This document shows, piece after piece, positions 12,541 to 26,045 of a stretch of DNA of 64,000 nt; within the stretch, counting starts at the first letter, position 1; every line of letters starts with the position of its first letter. The notes below the pieces were generated by a model, which worked only from the letters and a program-made list of their open reading frames with translations, was not told the origin of the DNA and did not search any database. Source of the DNA: Pterois miles (Eukaryota > Chordata > Actinopteri > Perciformes > Scorpaenidae); assembly GCA_947000775.1 (NCBI GenBank), contig CAMQGK010000567.1, positions 7,867,001 through 7,931,000 on the forward strand, read 5' to 3'. The translations under genes were made by a program, and so were the position numbers.

Positions 12541-14126
12541 TAATAAAGTGATTACCCTAACCCCACTCAGGACACAAGCTGATCAAACGTGGTATTGTAA
12601 AATCAAGTCCTATGACCTCAACTGTTGCATTAATTTGTTCAGACATAGTTGTATAAAGAATGACAAAAGAAAGTTTGAGAGAGAAGATCCAAGCCTGCTT
12701 ACTCTCGTAGTTTTACATCGTAGGCCAATCACAGCGTGTGAATGGTGAATCATCGGTTTCATTAAATTGTAAAAATCATCAGACCTCTCAGTTCTGGTGT
12801 TCTTTTCTGATGCTGCCCGAGCTTTGAGCAAGGACATCAGTTAGAGCATATTGAACCTTAAACTACCTGAGTGGTCAATTTATAAACCACTTTTGAAACG
12901 TGCCTGTCAGTCACCCACCTAACAAGCATCTACAGTCCTCCACTCTACCTACTCAGCCTTGGTATCTGCCACTAGAAAAAGTCAAATTCAAAAGAAAAGT
13001 AAAAGACAAGGCGAATACGATAACAGACTTGTAACTGTAGAACTTAACATTGTACATTATCGATTGCTAATAATCCATACAACACTGGACGAGTATGCAC
13101 ACCTACTTTATGACAGTTATTACTGCGATACCATCAATGAAAATACTGTATAACTTTAAATCACTGAAGAGTGTCATTTCTGTTCATCAGCCTCAAGGCC
13201 ACACAGAGAAGCATATATACTAGTCATTAAAAACCTTAAAAGTGAACACACAACCTGGTCAGGATGCACTAAAAGTAAGATAAGCTACAAAATCAAAAAT
13301 AGAAATATATAAGTGTCGCTTTAAGGAAACCTTTCTGTAATAATCTACATACTGTATGTCTACCTATGAGGCTGCCATCTTCTAACTAGGCTATCTAATC
13401 TTGTCTCTCCTGTCCCCACAGCCCAGGCCTCACCCATCCACAGGTGACCCTCACCCCTCTATTAGTGGAGGAGCAGAGACAATTTGTCTGTGAAGATTTA
13501 TCACAGAGGAAAGCATGATGTTCACAAGTAGCTAACATGATTTATAGTACAGAGAGAGCTGCTGCTGTTGTAGCTGTTCCTCTCTGGTGTCTCTGTGTTT
13601 TCATTTCCCTGCATGCTTACCCACAAGTCTCTGCAGCTGTGTCTAAGATCCAGATGCTGATTTAAATGATGTGGACTCAGGACCACCTACATGCATGTTT
13701 CTTCTCTTACATGTTTGCATCGTTAGAGTCCGAAGTGATTGGATTTGCCGTTGAGGAATTGCTGTTGGAGCAACATGCCCCGATACTGAAACCTGAGTTC
13801 GCAACAGGACTACAGACCACGAAGCCAAGGGCAGACGCACACATTCATCATCGCACCACTTAGACATGTCGAGAGAGAAAAGGAGAAGATAGGGCAGAAG
13901 ACAGAAGGCAAGGTTTGTTTATCTGTGCGAGATGCTTACACACAAAACAAGAAAAACATCACTGTATCTCTGCATTCCTGGAAGTGACAGACAAAGGTTA
14001 CCATGACTACAGAGACACTGTCTGCACAGCGAGCAATCAAAACTTTACAACAATACATGAAAAGTACAAATACAGACAGCACTAAATAACAATGAACAAC
14101 ATATCAGTCACTTAGGTTATATCATG
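12541..14126. other. Non-coding stretch
   Basis: No gene, RNA gene or mobile element recognised. Confidence 0.45.
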
Positions 14127-14694
14127 CCTTGTTTAAAAAAAAGTTAATCACGATTAATCGCAAATGAATCACATTTTTCTATTTGTTTAAAAATGTACCT
14201 TAAATGGGAGATTTGTCTAGTATTTAATAGTCTCATCAACATGGGAGTGGGCAAACATGCTGCTTTATGCAAATGTGTGCACATATTTATTATTGGAAAT
14301 CAATTAATAAGACAAAATAAATGAAAAACGTTGTCCAGAAACCCTCACAGAACTGTATTTAGCATAAATTATATAAATATGCTCAAACCCAGCAGGCAAC
14401 AACAGCTGTCAGTGTGTCAGTGTGCTGACTTGACTATGACTTGCCCCAAACTGCATGTGATTACCATAAAGTGAACATGTCTGTAAAGAGGAGACTCGTG
14501 GGTACCCAGAGAACCCATTTTCATTCATATATCTTGAGGTCAGAGGTCAAAGGACCCCTTTGAAAATAGTCATGCCAGTTTTTCCTCACCAGACACCAGC
14601 ATCTTCACACTAGCTTTAAAACTGAGCTACTACAACCTAAAAATCACAAGTTGGATTAAAGTGCTGTTATTGTGTTTTTTTTTTTTGACAGCCC
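14127..14694 (-). mobile_element. GGGCTGTCAA-family element, copy C
   Basis: Opens with GTTAATCACGATTAATCGC and closes with TTGACAGCCC followed by TA. Contains the family blocks TGCTTTATGCAAATG, CAACAACAGCTGTCAGTG, GTGGGTACCCAGAGAACCC and GAGGTCAGAGGTCAAAGGAC. Inverted relative to the 42-kb copy. A (TA)n tract starts 18 bp beyond the end. Confidence 0.75.
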
Positions 14695-14709
14695 TATTAC
14701 ACACACACA

Positions 14710-14711
<2 letters not shown>

Positions 14712-14793
<82 letters not shown>
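14712..14793. repeat. (TA)n microsatellite
   Basis: About 41 uninterrupted TA units directly after a short CA run and next to repeat copy C. Confidence 0.95.
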
Positions 14794-14796
<3 letters not shown>

Positions 14797-14799
14797 ATA

Positions 14800-16469
14800 T
14801 GTAAGGCCAATCTTGGCAGTGATACCATTTCTAATTATATGAAAATAGCAGTTATAGTTAAAGACTTGCACAGAGTTGTTGCATTTTTTTATGCAGATGA
14901 ATATCTGTGTGAAACCAATAAATCGAGGAGTTAAAGATTAAAGCAGTGAATAAATGTTAAATATATGTAAAGATATGTAAAACAACTGAGATGTATCACT
15001 ATATAGCCACAAACCAACCCCACACTGATGTCCAAGACTGTCAAAGAAAAAAAACAACTCTTGTTTCTCTTATTTCCATTTATGCTGATCCGGTATAAAC
15101 TCCCTGGATTGTTGAACTCTGCGTGCGTGAAATGGTCGACCATCTCCTCCCACGGACAGCTGACGGCTCTGACCCTGGCCCTTCCTCCCATAAGCACTCT
15201 CTTTATAGATCTGCCACTGAAACCCAGAGAAAAGTCCATAGCAATATACGTATTTCCCCCACTTCATATCTATCCACTACAATCACTACCGATCTCCTTC
15301 TCCCCTCGGGGCTGCAAATTATAGGGAAACGCCAATGACTAGCTGAGCTGTAATTTGTGGAGCAGCGGACCCTCATCCCCTTGACCTTCTCCCCATCTCA
15401 GCCTCTCCCATCAATTCTTCTATTTCATTTTTTTCCTCCCACTGGTGAATGTCACCCCCTTTCCTTTCTTTTTTCTCTCACTTTTCCCTCAACCTCTCGT
15501 TTTCCTCTCTCCCCTGCAATGATTTATACACTGCCTCCACAATAAGGAGGGAGGAGAAAAAACAGGCGATCTTAAATAACGAAATAAATTTTTTATCAGC
15601 TGCGAATTGATTGATAATTCAGTGGGAAAGGCCGACAGCTGTAGTGCTGCAGGAATAAAAAGATATACATGAGGTTTGTGGTGTCTCTGTCTGGCCACAC
15701 AGTTGTCAATCTCACGGCGAATTGTCAGTCAGGCCGGCTCTCCTGCAAAAATCAGTCTGAAAGAAAAGCACTACAGGAGCAAAAACCGGCAGCACAGGTT
15801 GCCGTCACATGACTCAGGACGGCGTAATACAAATGTGATCACTGACATGCACATGCAGCTTTGTAAGAGCAGAGGAGGAGCGTGAAAATGTGCAGATTCT
15901 GGTGATTACGTTTGAGCAGAAAACAACAACACAAGCTCATCTTGTGAGTCAGTTTCAGTGCAGTCAGCTTTGTCTCAGCTATCCGGCTCCTATGCAGATA
16001 GAAGGAGAGCGTTGTTATAAGAATGAGTCAAGTTGATACGCACACTAGTGGGAGAAAGTGAGCATTTCACTGTGACACCCACATCCTCCACATGAAGACC
16101 TGCAGTGGGCTCGCTGGCAGACAGCGCCGATTGATCCGTCTCTTTAGAAACTCAGAATAGGCTACAGAGTGAGAATAGCTTCTATAGCAACACATCGTAA
16201 CTACAGACCTGCAGCACCATCCTTGACAGGGTGTGTTGCCCCAGTTTGAGTCCTACAGTATGTAAAATAGTGCCATAGTGGTGTAAACTGACAAGATCAA
16301 ATTTACCTCAATGACACTTTTGACTGTTTTATCCTCTTGAAACTTGTTGGTATTCACTATATATCTATAGCTTTGTCAGATGAGGGCTCATTATCTAGAA
16401 GCAAGATTTTTGTCTCCAAGAGTTTGTTCTCCCAAGAGAAGTTGTACCCAAGTTTTTTTGTGCCTAAAT
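14800..16469. other. Non-coding stretch
   Basis: C/T-rich part at 15.35-15.53 kb; otherwise no supported feature. Open frames on both strands (60-100 codons) overlap and lack domains. Confidence 0.45.
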
Positions 16470-17622
16470 CAACCCAATCTCACCCTTTTTGGGTGTCATC
16501 TGTACCCCTCTTTTCACATTTTGTTTTTACGCCACACAACAAAACTACAGTGGCGTTTGAAGTTAGGTTTGAGGCAACAAAACGACTTAGTAAAGTTTAA
16601 GAAAAACAATGTAATAGAAGTAAGGAAAACTAACACTAACTTAACTTCAAAATAACCCAACAACAGGGGGCACCCTGGTAGCTCACCTGGTAGGGTGGGA
16701 TCCCCATGTACCAAGGCTGAGTGGGTTGGAATCAAACCCACAGCCATTTGCTGCATGTTGTCTCTCGGCTTGCCGTAGTAGTCGGTGTTACTGGTGTTAC
16801 ACCATGTTCAGGCTTACACCGAATACATTACTTGCCCACCGCCCCCACCGCCAAAACCCATTTAATTAATTTTTTTTTACGTATCAGCAGCGTGTTATCA
16901 ATACATAGTCGGACGACGGACACTACAATCTGAAAGTGAAGGTGTCCGCTCTCTACAGAGTCTCAGCTCAGAGTAGCAGGAGTCGGATTTCACACACGGG
17001 ATGAGAGTTGACAAACAAGACGATGGGGGAGGATTTAGTGTCAAAGTGAAAAGCGGCTATTTGGCAATATTTCAAATTTAAACCCAATGCTGTAAGCGAA
17101 CCTTAATGTTAATGAGGCAATCGCCATGCAGAGGATGAAGCAGTCCCAGGAGGAAACCTGCAGCCTCGAAGCAAAAGCTGTACCGGAGAGGCCAGACACA
17201 CAACCATCCAACAATAAAGATCAACATATAATCGCCCTACATATATTGAAAGCCATCTTTTCTTGTTAAATGTCCATTGTAATCTGTAACTCCGGTGTTG
17301 TCACAAGTTCATTGACTGGTGGGAGAATTTCCTCACCGTCACATCCCCAGTCGTCTCGTCTTTCATGACAAATACTACCACTATCAGATAAATACATAAC
17401 TCAACAACACTTTGGGACAGAACACCGGTATCCATCACCGATCTTGAGGTTGAAAGTCCTGTTTGTTAAACCCATTTAACTCCCCACCGACTCACTATAA
17501 ATCAGTCTTTTTCACTTTTTATTCTGGGTTGTTAGTGTACAAATGTTACGCCGTTCTCATAACACACAAAATGACTTGCGAATGACCATGTCATTCATAC
17601 GCAATTAAGTCTGACCGGGCTG
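16470..17622 (+). mobile_element. Second TIR family, copy 2 with insertions
   Basis: Opens CAACCCAATCTCACCC and closes TAAGTCTGACCGGGCTGG. The blocks GAGGCAACAAAACGACTTAG (16.57 kb) and CAACAACACTTTGGGACAG (17.40 kb) match copy 1. They lie about 800 bp apart here against about 95 bp there. A SINE head (16666-16775) and further sequence account for the difference. Confidence 0.55.
16666..16775 (+). mobile_element. 5' part of a second tRNA-derived SINE
   Basis: GGCACCCTGGTAGCTCACCT, then GTACCAAGGCTGAGT, a degenerate box B (GGTTGGAATCAAACCCA) and CCATTTGCTGCATGTTGTC. This matches a tRNA-derived SINE type I know to be abundant in teleosts. It is unlike the two SINEs at 2.2 and 18.7 kb. It sits inside an older TIR element (16470-17622). 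Confidence 0.6.
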
Positions 17623-18667
17623 GATCAAACCTAATAACTGTGAAAGATCAGAAAACAGTTAATAGTCAATAGCGGGGTCAGATCAGAGAAGCGGCTCGGA
17701 CCACCCCCGGTAGAAACAATGAGTACAGTCATCTCTGCTACATTTGCAGGTTCATTGCTGGACCATGTTAAGCCTCCCCATCTGACCAGCTGCTATGTAG
17801 GCCATTGATCCCTCCAGCTGGCTGCTACCACGTGACGCCAGCATCTGGTATCTGCGCTGTGGCAAAGGTTACGGGTCTCCTGTCCTCTACGTCATGCCAT
17901 CACTAACATCCAGCACACTAACACACACCTGGTGCTGCACAAGACAGAAGATTGAAAGCAGCTTTTCTGAGCTCTAATTTCTCAGTTTTAATAGCACATT
18001 GAATGCAATCTAATACCCGTTTAACAATCGCATCAGAGAGATATGAATGAAACCCAGTAGGGATGAGAAGCCCTCGAATTATTTACTGAGCGCATGAATA
18101 TATTGACATTTATATCACATTTTTGTTAGCACTTCCTCACCAGCAGTATAATTGACCCGACTTGGATATGCAGCAGAAAATGGAGGGATGACTGGATGGA
18201 TGGGTTAACCAATTAAAAAATGAACACATTAAGGTCCACATAGGAAATTTACATAAAGGTCAGAGGTCTGGGACAAGCACTGGAGATTTTCTAGACAGTT
18301 TTTGCTAAAATCAACATACTAAAACACACAAAACATCTGGCTGGGGTGGTTCCCGTGGGTGCATTAGGGTTTATGAAGGAAGGAAAATTGAAGGCAGGAA
18401 CAGAACATGTAGTCACATAATGAAACCACCTTCAGGCGTCACTTGAAAGCAGGAATCATTAATTATGTCCACAGTGTGTGCAGGTGCCATCATTCTTAGC
18501 CATGAGAATGTTTGTTTTCAGGATAACATCCTGGTTACAGAGAAGAAATGCTTCCTCCCTTTCATCACCGCAGAGAAAATACTATTCACAAAATGCCATG
18601 CTTCATATACAGTACACAAATACACAAATAAATTAAACACGTTGGCATATCTGGTTGATAATCTTTT
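17623..18667. other. Non-coding stretch
   Basis: No gene recognised. Confidence 0.45.
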
Positions 18668-18975
18668 GGGGGGGGTGGCAGTAGCTCAGTCCGTAAGGAC
18701 TTGGGTTAGGATGTGGAGGACCAGGGTTCAAATCCCCCATGGACCAAGACCAACTGGTAGCTGGAGAGGTGCCAGTTTACCTCTTGGGCACTGCCGAGGT
18801 GCCCCTGAGCAAGGCACCAAACCCCCAACTGCTCTGGGCGCTTGTCAGGAGCAGCCCCCTCACTCTGACATCTCTCCATTGACATGTATATGTACTGTGT
18901 GAACAACAGAGTGTAAAACTGAATTTCCCCACTGTGGGACTAATAAAGGAATATCTTCTTCTTCTTTCTTCTTCT
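18668..18975 (+). mobile_element. tRNA-derived SINE, same family as at 2.2 kb
   Basis: Box A-like GTAGCTCAGTCCGTAAGG and box B-like GGGTTCAAATCCCC are followed by the same body as the 2175-2524 copy. The 3' end CCCACTGTGGGACTAATAAA runs into a (TTC)n tail. tRNA-like boxes imply internal RNA polymerase III promotion. The 3' tail also occurs in a fragment at 5315-5375, so it may come from a partner LINE (inference). Open frames across it are not genes. Confidence 0.8.
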
Positions 18976-20644
18976 TTTAATTCTAAAGAAAGAGAGACAT
19001 TTTTTTCTGACTGTCACACTGTTGAAACTGTAATGGCGACTTGAGCTGTGGGTGGATTTTTGAATCGTGTCGTAGAATTTGCCATCTGATGTGCAAACAG
19101 AAACTGCACTAGCAATACACAGTGAGTCAAATGCCACGCTGGCGCTTTTCTCAAGTTTCCCAGTAATGATATCACCGCTAGAAGTTTTGCGGCCGCTTGT
19201 TCTGCCTCCAGCTGCACGCGAAGCGCAGATAAAAGGTGACGGAGAGGCGTTTGCTCGACTGCATCTCAGGAGGATCAGCAGTACACAACCTACACACAGC
19301 TGTGCTGATGAGGAGAGCCCTCTACTAATAATACAGCACTGTCCTGTCCATGGACACAGATAATCTGCCAGTACTCGCTATAAACTTGATATTTTTTGCG
19401 TATGTGTAACTCTTCCCACCTCTTCTGGGAAAACTTTTTTTTTTCTTCCCTGGATGGAAATATAAACTCATGAATAAGCAGAGGGATGGTGCATGTTGAT
19501 GGCTCAAACTTAGACAACTGTAGATGCCTCTACCACAGAATGTTTAACTTGACTCAGAAAATACTCTGAATAGTAAAGTCAGGACAGAAACTGCCAAAAA
19601 CCTCAGCAGTGGTTGTTACGCTTGTCCGTGGTGGAGGTTCGCTGGGAGACATTGTGGTTCTGGTTTTGCTGCAAAGACTGCAGAGGCGCTCCACAGGTTT
19701 TATTGATGATGTTTAGTCAATTTTTAATGGATTTGCTTGTATCAAATTTTGCTCACCATGCACGTGGCATCATGTTGGATCAGCTCTGTGGTTTGTATTG
19801 ATGTGTTCTGCCTACAAGGCCATTCTTTTATACCTCTGCGTGGTAAGACAAGTGGATTCTTGTAGACTCTGTAAAGCTGCTAGTGGTGCAGAAAAATAAC
19901 GTCTTTCACATTGTTACATTTATAAAAAACACCACTTTTGAGATAGTACGCCGCAGCTGATGGGATCTGCTGGGAAAACTTAAGATAAATGAGAGCTTTT
20001 ATTACGGACACATACATGTACCAGTTCAAGTTGAGGTAAATGGGCTGTTTCAGTGTTATGCCTTTGTGTTATCAGATGCAGGCGAAGTGTAAGATTTCCA
20101 GATGGAGAAAAACAACTGTGTCAAGCTCAGGTAGCCTGTCAGTGTGGAAGAAGAGATGTGTGAAGTCCAACCCCTGGTATTGATTTAGTGAAGATGTGGG
20201 TTAACAACATGCATCTGGGGTGCCTCGCTTTGTGCCAAAGTTCCTCGCTGTTCCAATCAGAGACACCACATCTTTTTCTGCAATTCCAAGAAAACTTTCC
20301 ACAGATGCCCTCAAAAACAATCACGGGAAAACGCTGGGCTGCAGCAAAAACTACTTTACAGAGCAACAAACTGTAAACATCTTCTGAATGATTACTGAAG
20401 CTGCATACGATCCATTTTTCCTGTATGTTATTTGTACAAATTTGACGGCTGGCCTTACCTACCGGTCAGCCTGTGACTGAATTCAAAACTAACAGTAGAC
20501 TCTGGTTCTTCTGTTATTTCCTTCCAGTCTCTTTCCTTCCTTTCTCAGGCAAGTTTCCGCTTATTTGTCTTTCCACTGACTTTACATTTAATTGTACCAC
20601 AGCTAAAATTCACCTTACATTCTGTTTTAACATACATTAAAGAG
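18976..20644. other. Non-coding stretch
   Basis: No gene recognised; short frames only. Confidence 0.45.
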
Positions 20645-20935
20645 GATCTATTATACTTTTGAGTTTTTTTGTGCATGTAAAAGCTCTGCAAAGTTATAAA
20701 GCCCAAAATCCTGAACTGCCTGAAACACCTTGAAGTCCCGCCTTTTCCTCCTTAAAGATGTGATGTCACAAAGTAACACATTTGTATAATACCTGCCTAG
20801 CAGCTAGTTTAGCATTTCCTCAAACAAAGGTAGTTAGAGCGGAGCTGAGAGTTTGATGCGGTTGGCAAATTACAACAGAGTGGACCAGCTGACCAATCAG
20901 AGCAGTGGGGGGTGGACATGTAAATATGATCTAAC
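20645..20935. repeat. Probable interspersed repeat
   Basis: AAAGAGGATCTATTATACTT ... GATGTGATGTCACAAAG ... GGACCAGCTGACCAATCAGA. Resembles a known type of fish repeat; no coding content. Confidence 0.35.
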
Positions 20936-22034
20936 TTAAATCAAAAATGCAAGCAAGCGCTATAAAAAAAAGCATAAGCATTCTATTTTGTTATGCATTT
21001 CCCCCAAATTTGTTTTTCATCGTTCATTAGGCACAACGCCACCAGTCCCATGAACAATATTAACTTCATTTGACAATATTTAATTTTATAAAGGAGTATA
21101 TGGATGACACAGTAGAAGACTGTAGACTGACAGTGGTGATTATTATGTCTTAACCTGGGTAATAAGTGCAGCATTGACAACCACTTACATGAAAATGAGG
21201 ACTGTTTTCTTTAATTAAGGGTCTTGGGGCTACTTCGGGCCTTTTCTTGAGTTCCCATTTAATTAGAGATAGAGCATATGTTTCAAGGACACTGTGCTCT
21301 GCGCTGCCATATGAGGTGCACAGGAACATGCTGGATTTGACAGTCTGAAATCCACTCCACAAAGTCAGAAACATGTTCTGTCCAATAAGAGAATGACCTT
21401 TAAAGACAGAGGAAAGATAAAGGTCACAATTAAAAATCTAATACCCTCTATTATGCAAGCTCAGCTCCTCTCAGTCGCTCCGTCAAACTGGGCAAGAAGT
21501 CCGCTGCAAACATGCCAATAATCACTGATGATGATAAAACACTGAGAGCAAGTTGCTCATTATTTGAGGCACTGAATGTTGATGACCAAAAATCGCGATG
21601 ATAAAGAAGCAAACATCACAGCTTTTCCGCTTCCACTGTGGAGTCAAGATTGATGGATTACCGCGGGTGTCTTTTACGTAGCAAATTGGCAATTTGCGGT
21701 GGCCATGAAAGGGAACTCTAATGCCCTGTCCATTTGAAACAGCAGAGCGGAGTGAAGTCTTCCTGATAGATTCGAGCTGAGCTTGGGTCAGATAAACAAA
21801 GCAGCGGGACAGAACACAAATCGATAGGCTGAGAGAGGTCAGGAGTTAGTGGAGACACAGAACGTCAGGTTAGGTCAGAGCAGTTTGTCCAACAGTGCAC
21901 ACAGGGTGTCACTTTGGCAGCTGTTAAAGATTGTCTCTGCACTTAGAAACAAAACTAGTATTACCGCCTTGTGGTTGTTTGCCTCTGCTAACCAGTCATC
22001 ACTTCATCATTTCATCCTGTTAGACATCTGGGTG

Positions 22035-22200
22035 AAACTGTCATAATTAGCTTAAAAATTCTTGAGTTACGGCCAAAAATGTGTTTTGAGAGGTCACAGT
22101 GATCTTTGACCACCAAACTGAATGAGTTCATTCTTGAGTCATAGTGGACGTTTGTGCCAAATTTGAAGAAATTCCCTCCAGATGTTTGTTATAGGAGCTC
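22035..22200 (+). repeat. Interspersed repeat, copy 1 (GTGCCAAATTTGAAGAA block)
   Basis: Contains TTTGTGCCAAATTTGAAGAA and CCCTCCAGATGTT, repeated at 22.86 kb, and GGTCACAGTGATCTTTGACC, repeated near 22.80 kb. The block order is the same. I recall this sequence as widespread in teleosts. Confidence 0.6.
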
Positions 22201-22779
22201 AGTCTATTACTGTAAGATACTGAGATTTCTGACCCAGGAGTGAGCCTACCATATGCTACCATTTGCTGTGTGTTGTGTACTCAGAATCTGCAGACATGTT
22301 CTTCGGTTGTAGAATAACAATCCTTATATTGGCCCGTGTATAAAATCCATTTATATTTTTCTATGATTACCAGGGTTGAATATTAGCGTCAGCCACCAGC
22401 TGGCAAGTGCTGGTACAATTTGCAAGTTGCTGTTAGATTTGCTTCACCAACCAAAAAAAAACAATGGTAATCTATTCAGTGGCTGCTAGATTTAGTGATG
22501 GCAGGTGGACAAAAAATTTCCATCCCTGCCGATAACCAAAAAGAAAAGTCTTGGAGCATGACAAACAAACTGTTTCATGCTACATCGGTCAAAAAGCCTT
22601 TGTCCTTCTGATGTCAAACTCCTGACAACATCTGTGACTTTCCATACCTATAAGGTGAACCCAGGATATTAACACAGCGACACCAAGTATACACACACAT
22701 AACAATTACATCTCTGATCATTTTAACACCGTATTTGGTTCCTACAGCATTCCTGGCATATCACGTTTAGGAGAATGGG

Positions 22780-22985
22780 ATGGACATGAGGTCACAATGA
22801 CCTTGACCTTTGACCAGCAAAATCTAATCAGTGCATCCTTGAGTCCAAATCGACATTTGTGCCAAATTTGAAGAAGCTCCCTCCAGGTGTTGCTGAGATA
22901 TCACATTCACAAGAATGGGCTGGACGTACCTACAGACAACCCGAAAACATAATGTCGCCGGCCGCATCTGTCGCCAGCGGAGACA
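22780..22985 (+). repeat. Interspersed repeat, copy 2 (GTGCCAAATTTGAAGAA block)
   Basis: Matches 22035-22200 over its first half and extends further (GAGATATCACATTCACAAGA, GACAACCCGAAAACATAATG), so it is the longer copy. Confidence 0.6.
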
Positions 22986-24779
22986 TAAAAAATGCTATTT
23001 CTGCCTCTTTAAATGCTATAAAATGTTTAAGAAGCCATTAAGGAAAGAGTTTGGTGCATTACAATTGTGTTTCTATTCAAAAGACACCCATTTTTATATA
23101 GTAACCATTAAACAGACAGATAGGGAGAATGACGCTGGATCATTTTCGGGACATGAAATGAAAGCGTCCCCCAGCAGGTGTTTCCATCACAGATGCATTA
23201 GCTGCTCATATTAAAGAGTGGGCATTGTCCTCAGTGCCATTCAGTTTGCATCTCCCTCCACCGCACACTCACCACTATGTGGGAGGGTCATGACCACTCA
23301 GTCAGAGCTACCTCTCCCACCAGAGATCACACAGACACAGCAGGCCATGCACTGGGACCACACCGCCTTAAATAGCACACACTGATGCCCGCTCACACAG
23401 ACACACGGTGAGTCACGACAGCATAGAGCTGAAATGCTGCTCAGGGTAGAGGGGAGAAAAATGACTGTGTTGATGAAACTTTTAAACTTTTCAGGACCTC
23501 ACACATTTGTCTTATTCCTGCCAGCTTGTTTACTTGGATTTGCAACAAAAATGATTCATCAGTCACAAAACTTTTATAGGTGGACAACCTTCAACAGGCA
23601 CTGAGGAGTCTATGCTAATATTGTTCATTGTTGTTCTACAGTAAACTCTATGTTGTAATAGCCATAATTTAAAAAAAAATGACCCTCATCTCAGAGGTAA
23701 TCTGCAGCACAGACAGTTTGCACAGGCAATTTACCAACTTCTCAGCCCTGATGAAAACACAGTCTTTCTTTAAACACAAGTTGGTTTGGACCAATAAAAA
23801 TCAATCACTGCATAGCTGTATAACACGGAGTAACAAAAAAGGGAGGCACGGAGGAATAAGCCCTATTTAATAAGCACATGGGCGAAAGTGCATTTAGGGC
23901 GTGTCCATCTGCACTGTTGCTGGTAAAACAGCATATAACCTGGGTAAAGGGGCTGCATTTAGTCTCTCAATTAATCATATGCATGTTTTGGATGTAACAT
24001 CAGTTAAACTAATCAGAGCATCATCTCTCATTTCCTTTATAAGCCTGGTGCACCTCTACCTGGCACAAATTCGAGAAGTGCACAATTTTCTGCAGCGAAG
24101 ACTTCACGCCAGTAAATGTAAAAAGAAGCAAAATATTTTGTTAGATAAAAACATGTTGTGAATTTTGGAAATAATTACATCGGTGTTTTCCGATAAATTT
24201 TGACTTTTAGACTTTACGGCGCTCTGGTGTTATTGAAAATGTTAGGATCAGATGCAGAAATAAAGTGTTTAAACCACGAAATATATAAAAGAAGGAAGGG
24301 CCATTACGTCATTGTGGCAGACTTTGGTACCACATATTAAAGTGAAGAGGGCATGCACGGCAAAACAGCACTCATGGACTGAATTATGACACACTGTGTT
24401 AGAAAAAACGTGTGGGGATTTTACATTTAACCTTAACATAACTAAAAACATTTTCACCATAAATTGGAGGATAAAAATTCACCAGAATGTAGGAAATGAA
24501 GCGTTTGACGCTCCAAATTTGGTTGTGAACCCGCCTAATGCACCCTTTAATTAGCAGGAAAATACTAAGCAGTCACTTTCTGCAGACTCAAGACCAACAC
24601 GCCCAGAGATGGGCTCAAGTACATCGGTTACTTAAACAACGTGGGCGCTGAGCATGAAAATGACAACTGCGTCGGACTGAAACTAGCCATGACAATTTCA
24701 CTTTACACTGGGTGGTGGACAGGACCCAGTAAGTCTAAAGTGATGCTAGCAGCTTTATGAGGCTAATCTGACCCTGTCA
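22986..24779. other. Non-coding stretch
   Basis: No gene recognised. Confidence 0.45.
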
Positions 24780-25040
24780 GATGGTTTATTACAGAGAACC
24801 ATCTGAGAAGCCCTCATTGGAAACTGTTTGGAAAAGGGCAGGCACTTTCAAAAAAACACTTGGCAGGTATTTGGATGAACTATCAATCAATCAAAGGGCG
24901 AAGCTATTGCTGTCAGTGCTGTACTTTGCTCTTCTTTCAGAGAAGAAATGTTTCTTCTGCTCTGACATAACTGATGCTGTTGCAGCATCTATGCTAACCT
25001 CTTCAGGGGCCGCTGCTGTTGTTTTGAATGAGCAGTCGCC
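24780..25040. repeat. Probable interspersed repeat with a chance 118-codon frame
   Basis: Contains GGGCAGGCACTTTCAAAAAA and GGCGAAGCTATTGCTGTCAG, which I recall as parts of a repeated teleost element. The open frame 24781-25137 across it lacks any recognisable domain. Confidence 0.35.
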
Positions 25041-25249
25041 GCTCTGTGTCGCCTCTCACTATGGTCTCACACAACTAAACCATGCCTGTAGCTGCAGCAG
25101 CGCCTTACAGGATGTTGACTGGTCTGTTGTCTGGTGAGCCGGACACAAATGCAATACTTGGAGCCAGACAAGATGGATTTTCATGAGACATTTGATCCTG
25201 CAGTTCTCCCGTGATCTGATGGCATTCTGAAAATCTAGCTGCTGTGAAA

Positions 25250-25440
25250 GGTTACTGTGAGGCTACTTGGCAGCTAAATGCCAACTTCAGCATACTAACA
25301 TGTTCACAATGACAATGCTAATGTGGTGACGTTAAGGCAAGTAAAGTGGTATTTAATTTAGCATGTGAGCATGTTAACATTTACTAAAGACTACTACTAC
25401 TGCCATTCTTTTGCTGGCATTTCATCATAAACCAAAGAAT
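25250..25440. repeat. Interspersed repeat rich in GCTAACATG motifs, copy 1
   Basis: CTAACATGTTCACAATGACA and GTGAGCATGTTAACATTTAC; related to 56925-57080. No coding frame. Confidence 0.5.
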
Positions 25441-25457
25441 GCACAACGTTGAAATAC

Positions 25458-25531
25458 ACGGCCCGTCTTACACAAAGCCGATGTGACGTCAGTAGACTAT
25501 GGCAGTGTATAATGCAGTATTTGGTGCAGAG
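25458..25531 (+). repeat. 74-bp direct repeat, copy 1
   Basis: Shares CTTACACAAAGCC and AGTATTTGGTGCAGAG with 26046-26119. About ten differences over 74 bp by hand, so about 86% identity, 588 bp apart. Confidence 0.8.
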
Positions 25532-26045
25532 AGGGTTGGTGAAAATGATCAGTGGCAAACTCCAAGACGCCACTCCATCACTTCAAAAAGGACAGATGGC
25601 AGAGGTGAGTAGTTGCTACGCATGGATGCACTGAGCTATGACAAAACACAGGACCGATGCTGTGCAAGCGACTGAAGGTACACTAAGTGCCGTTGTGTTA
25701 ATTTTGCTGAAACACTGCTCCCTGCCCATCTCACGCCAGCAATCACATGCACTCACGCTGCTGGGTTTTTAGTGCCAGCTCAGCCTTCTGACAATATTGA
25801 ACCCTCAGTAAGTTGAGAGACTGGTCAGTTTGACTTTGCAGAAATGTGCAGTATTGCATTTTGAATCCCAGGCAGGCGGTTCGCTTTCATTGATGCACAA
25901 AGACTTATGAGAGGCAGAGCGGAGCTGGCACCTGTGAGGCACATCGAGTTTGAATTGACAGCTGCTGAGCTCTGAGGTGCGTCTCCTGTGTAGGCAGAGC
26001 CTCAGAGACCTTCTATATTCCTGTCGAAATACTTGAGTTCAATAG

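Noticed and set aside
18671..18740. Functional tRNA gene
   Set aside because: The A and B boxes belong to a SINE head; the cloverleaf is not intact and SINE body follows directly.
18465..18902. 145-codon frame
   Set aside because: Its second half is the SINE at 18.67 kb.
24781..25137. 118-codon frame as a gene
   Set aside because: It runs across sequence resembling a common fish repeat and lacks domains.
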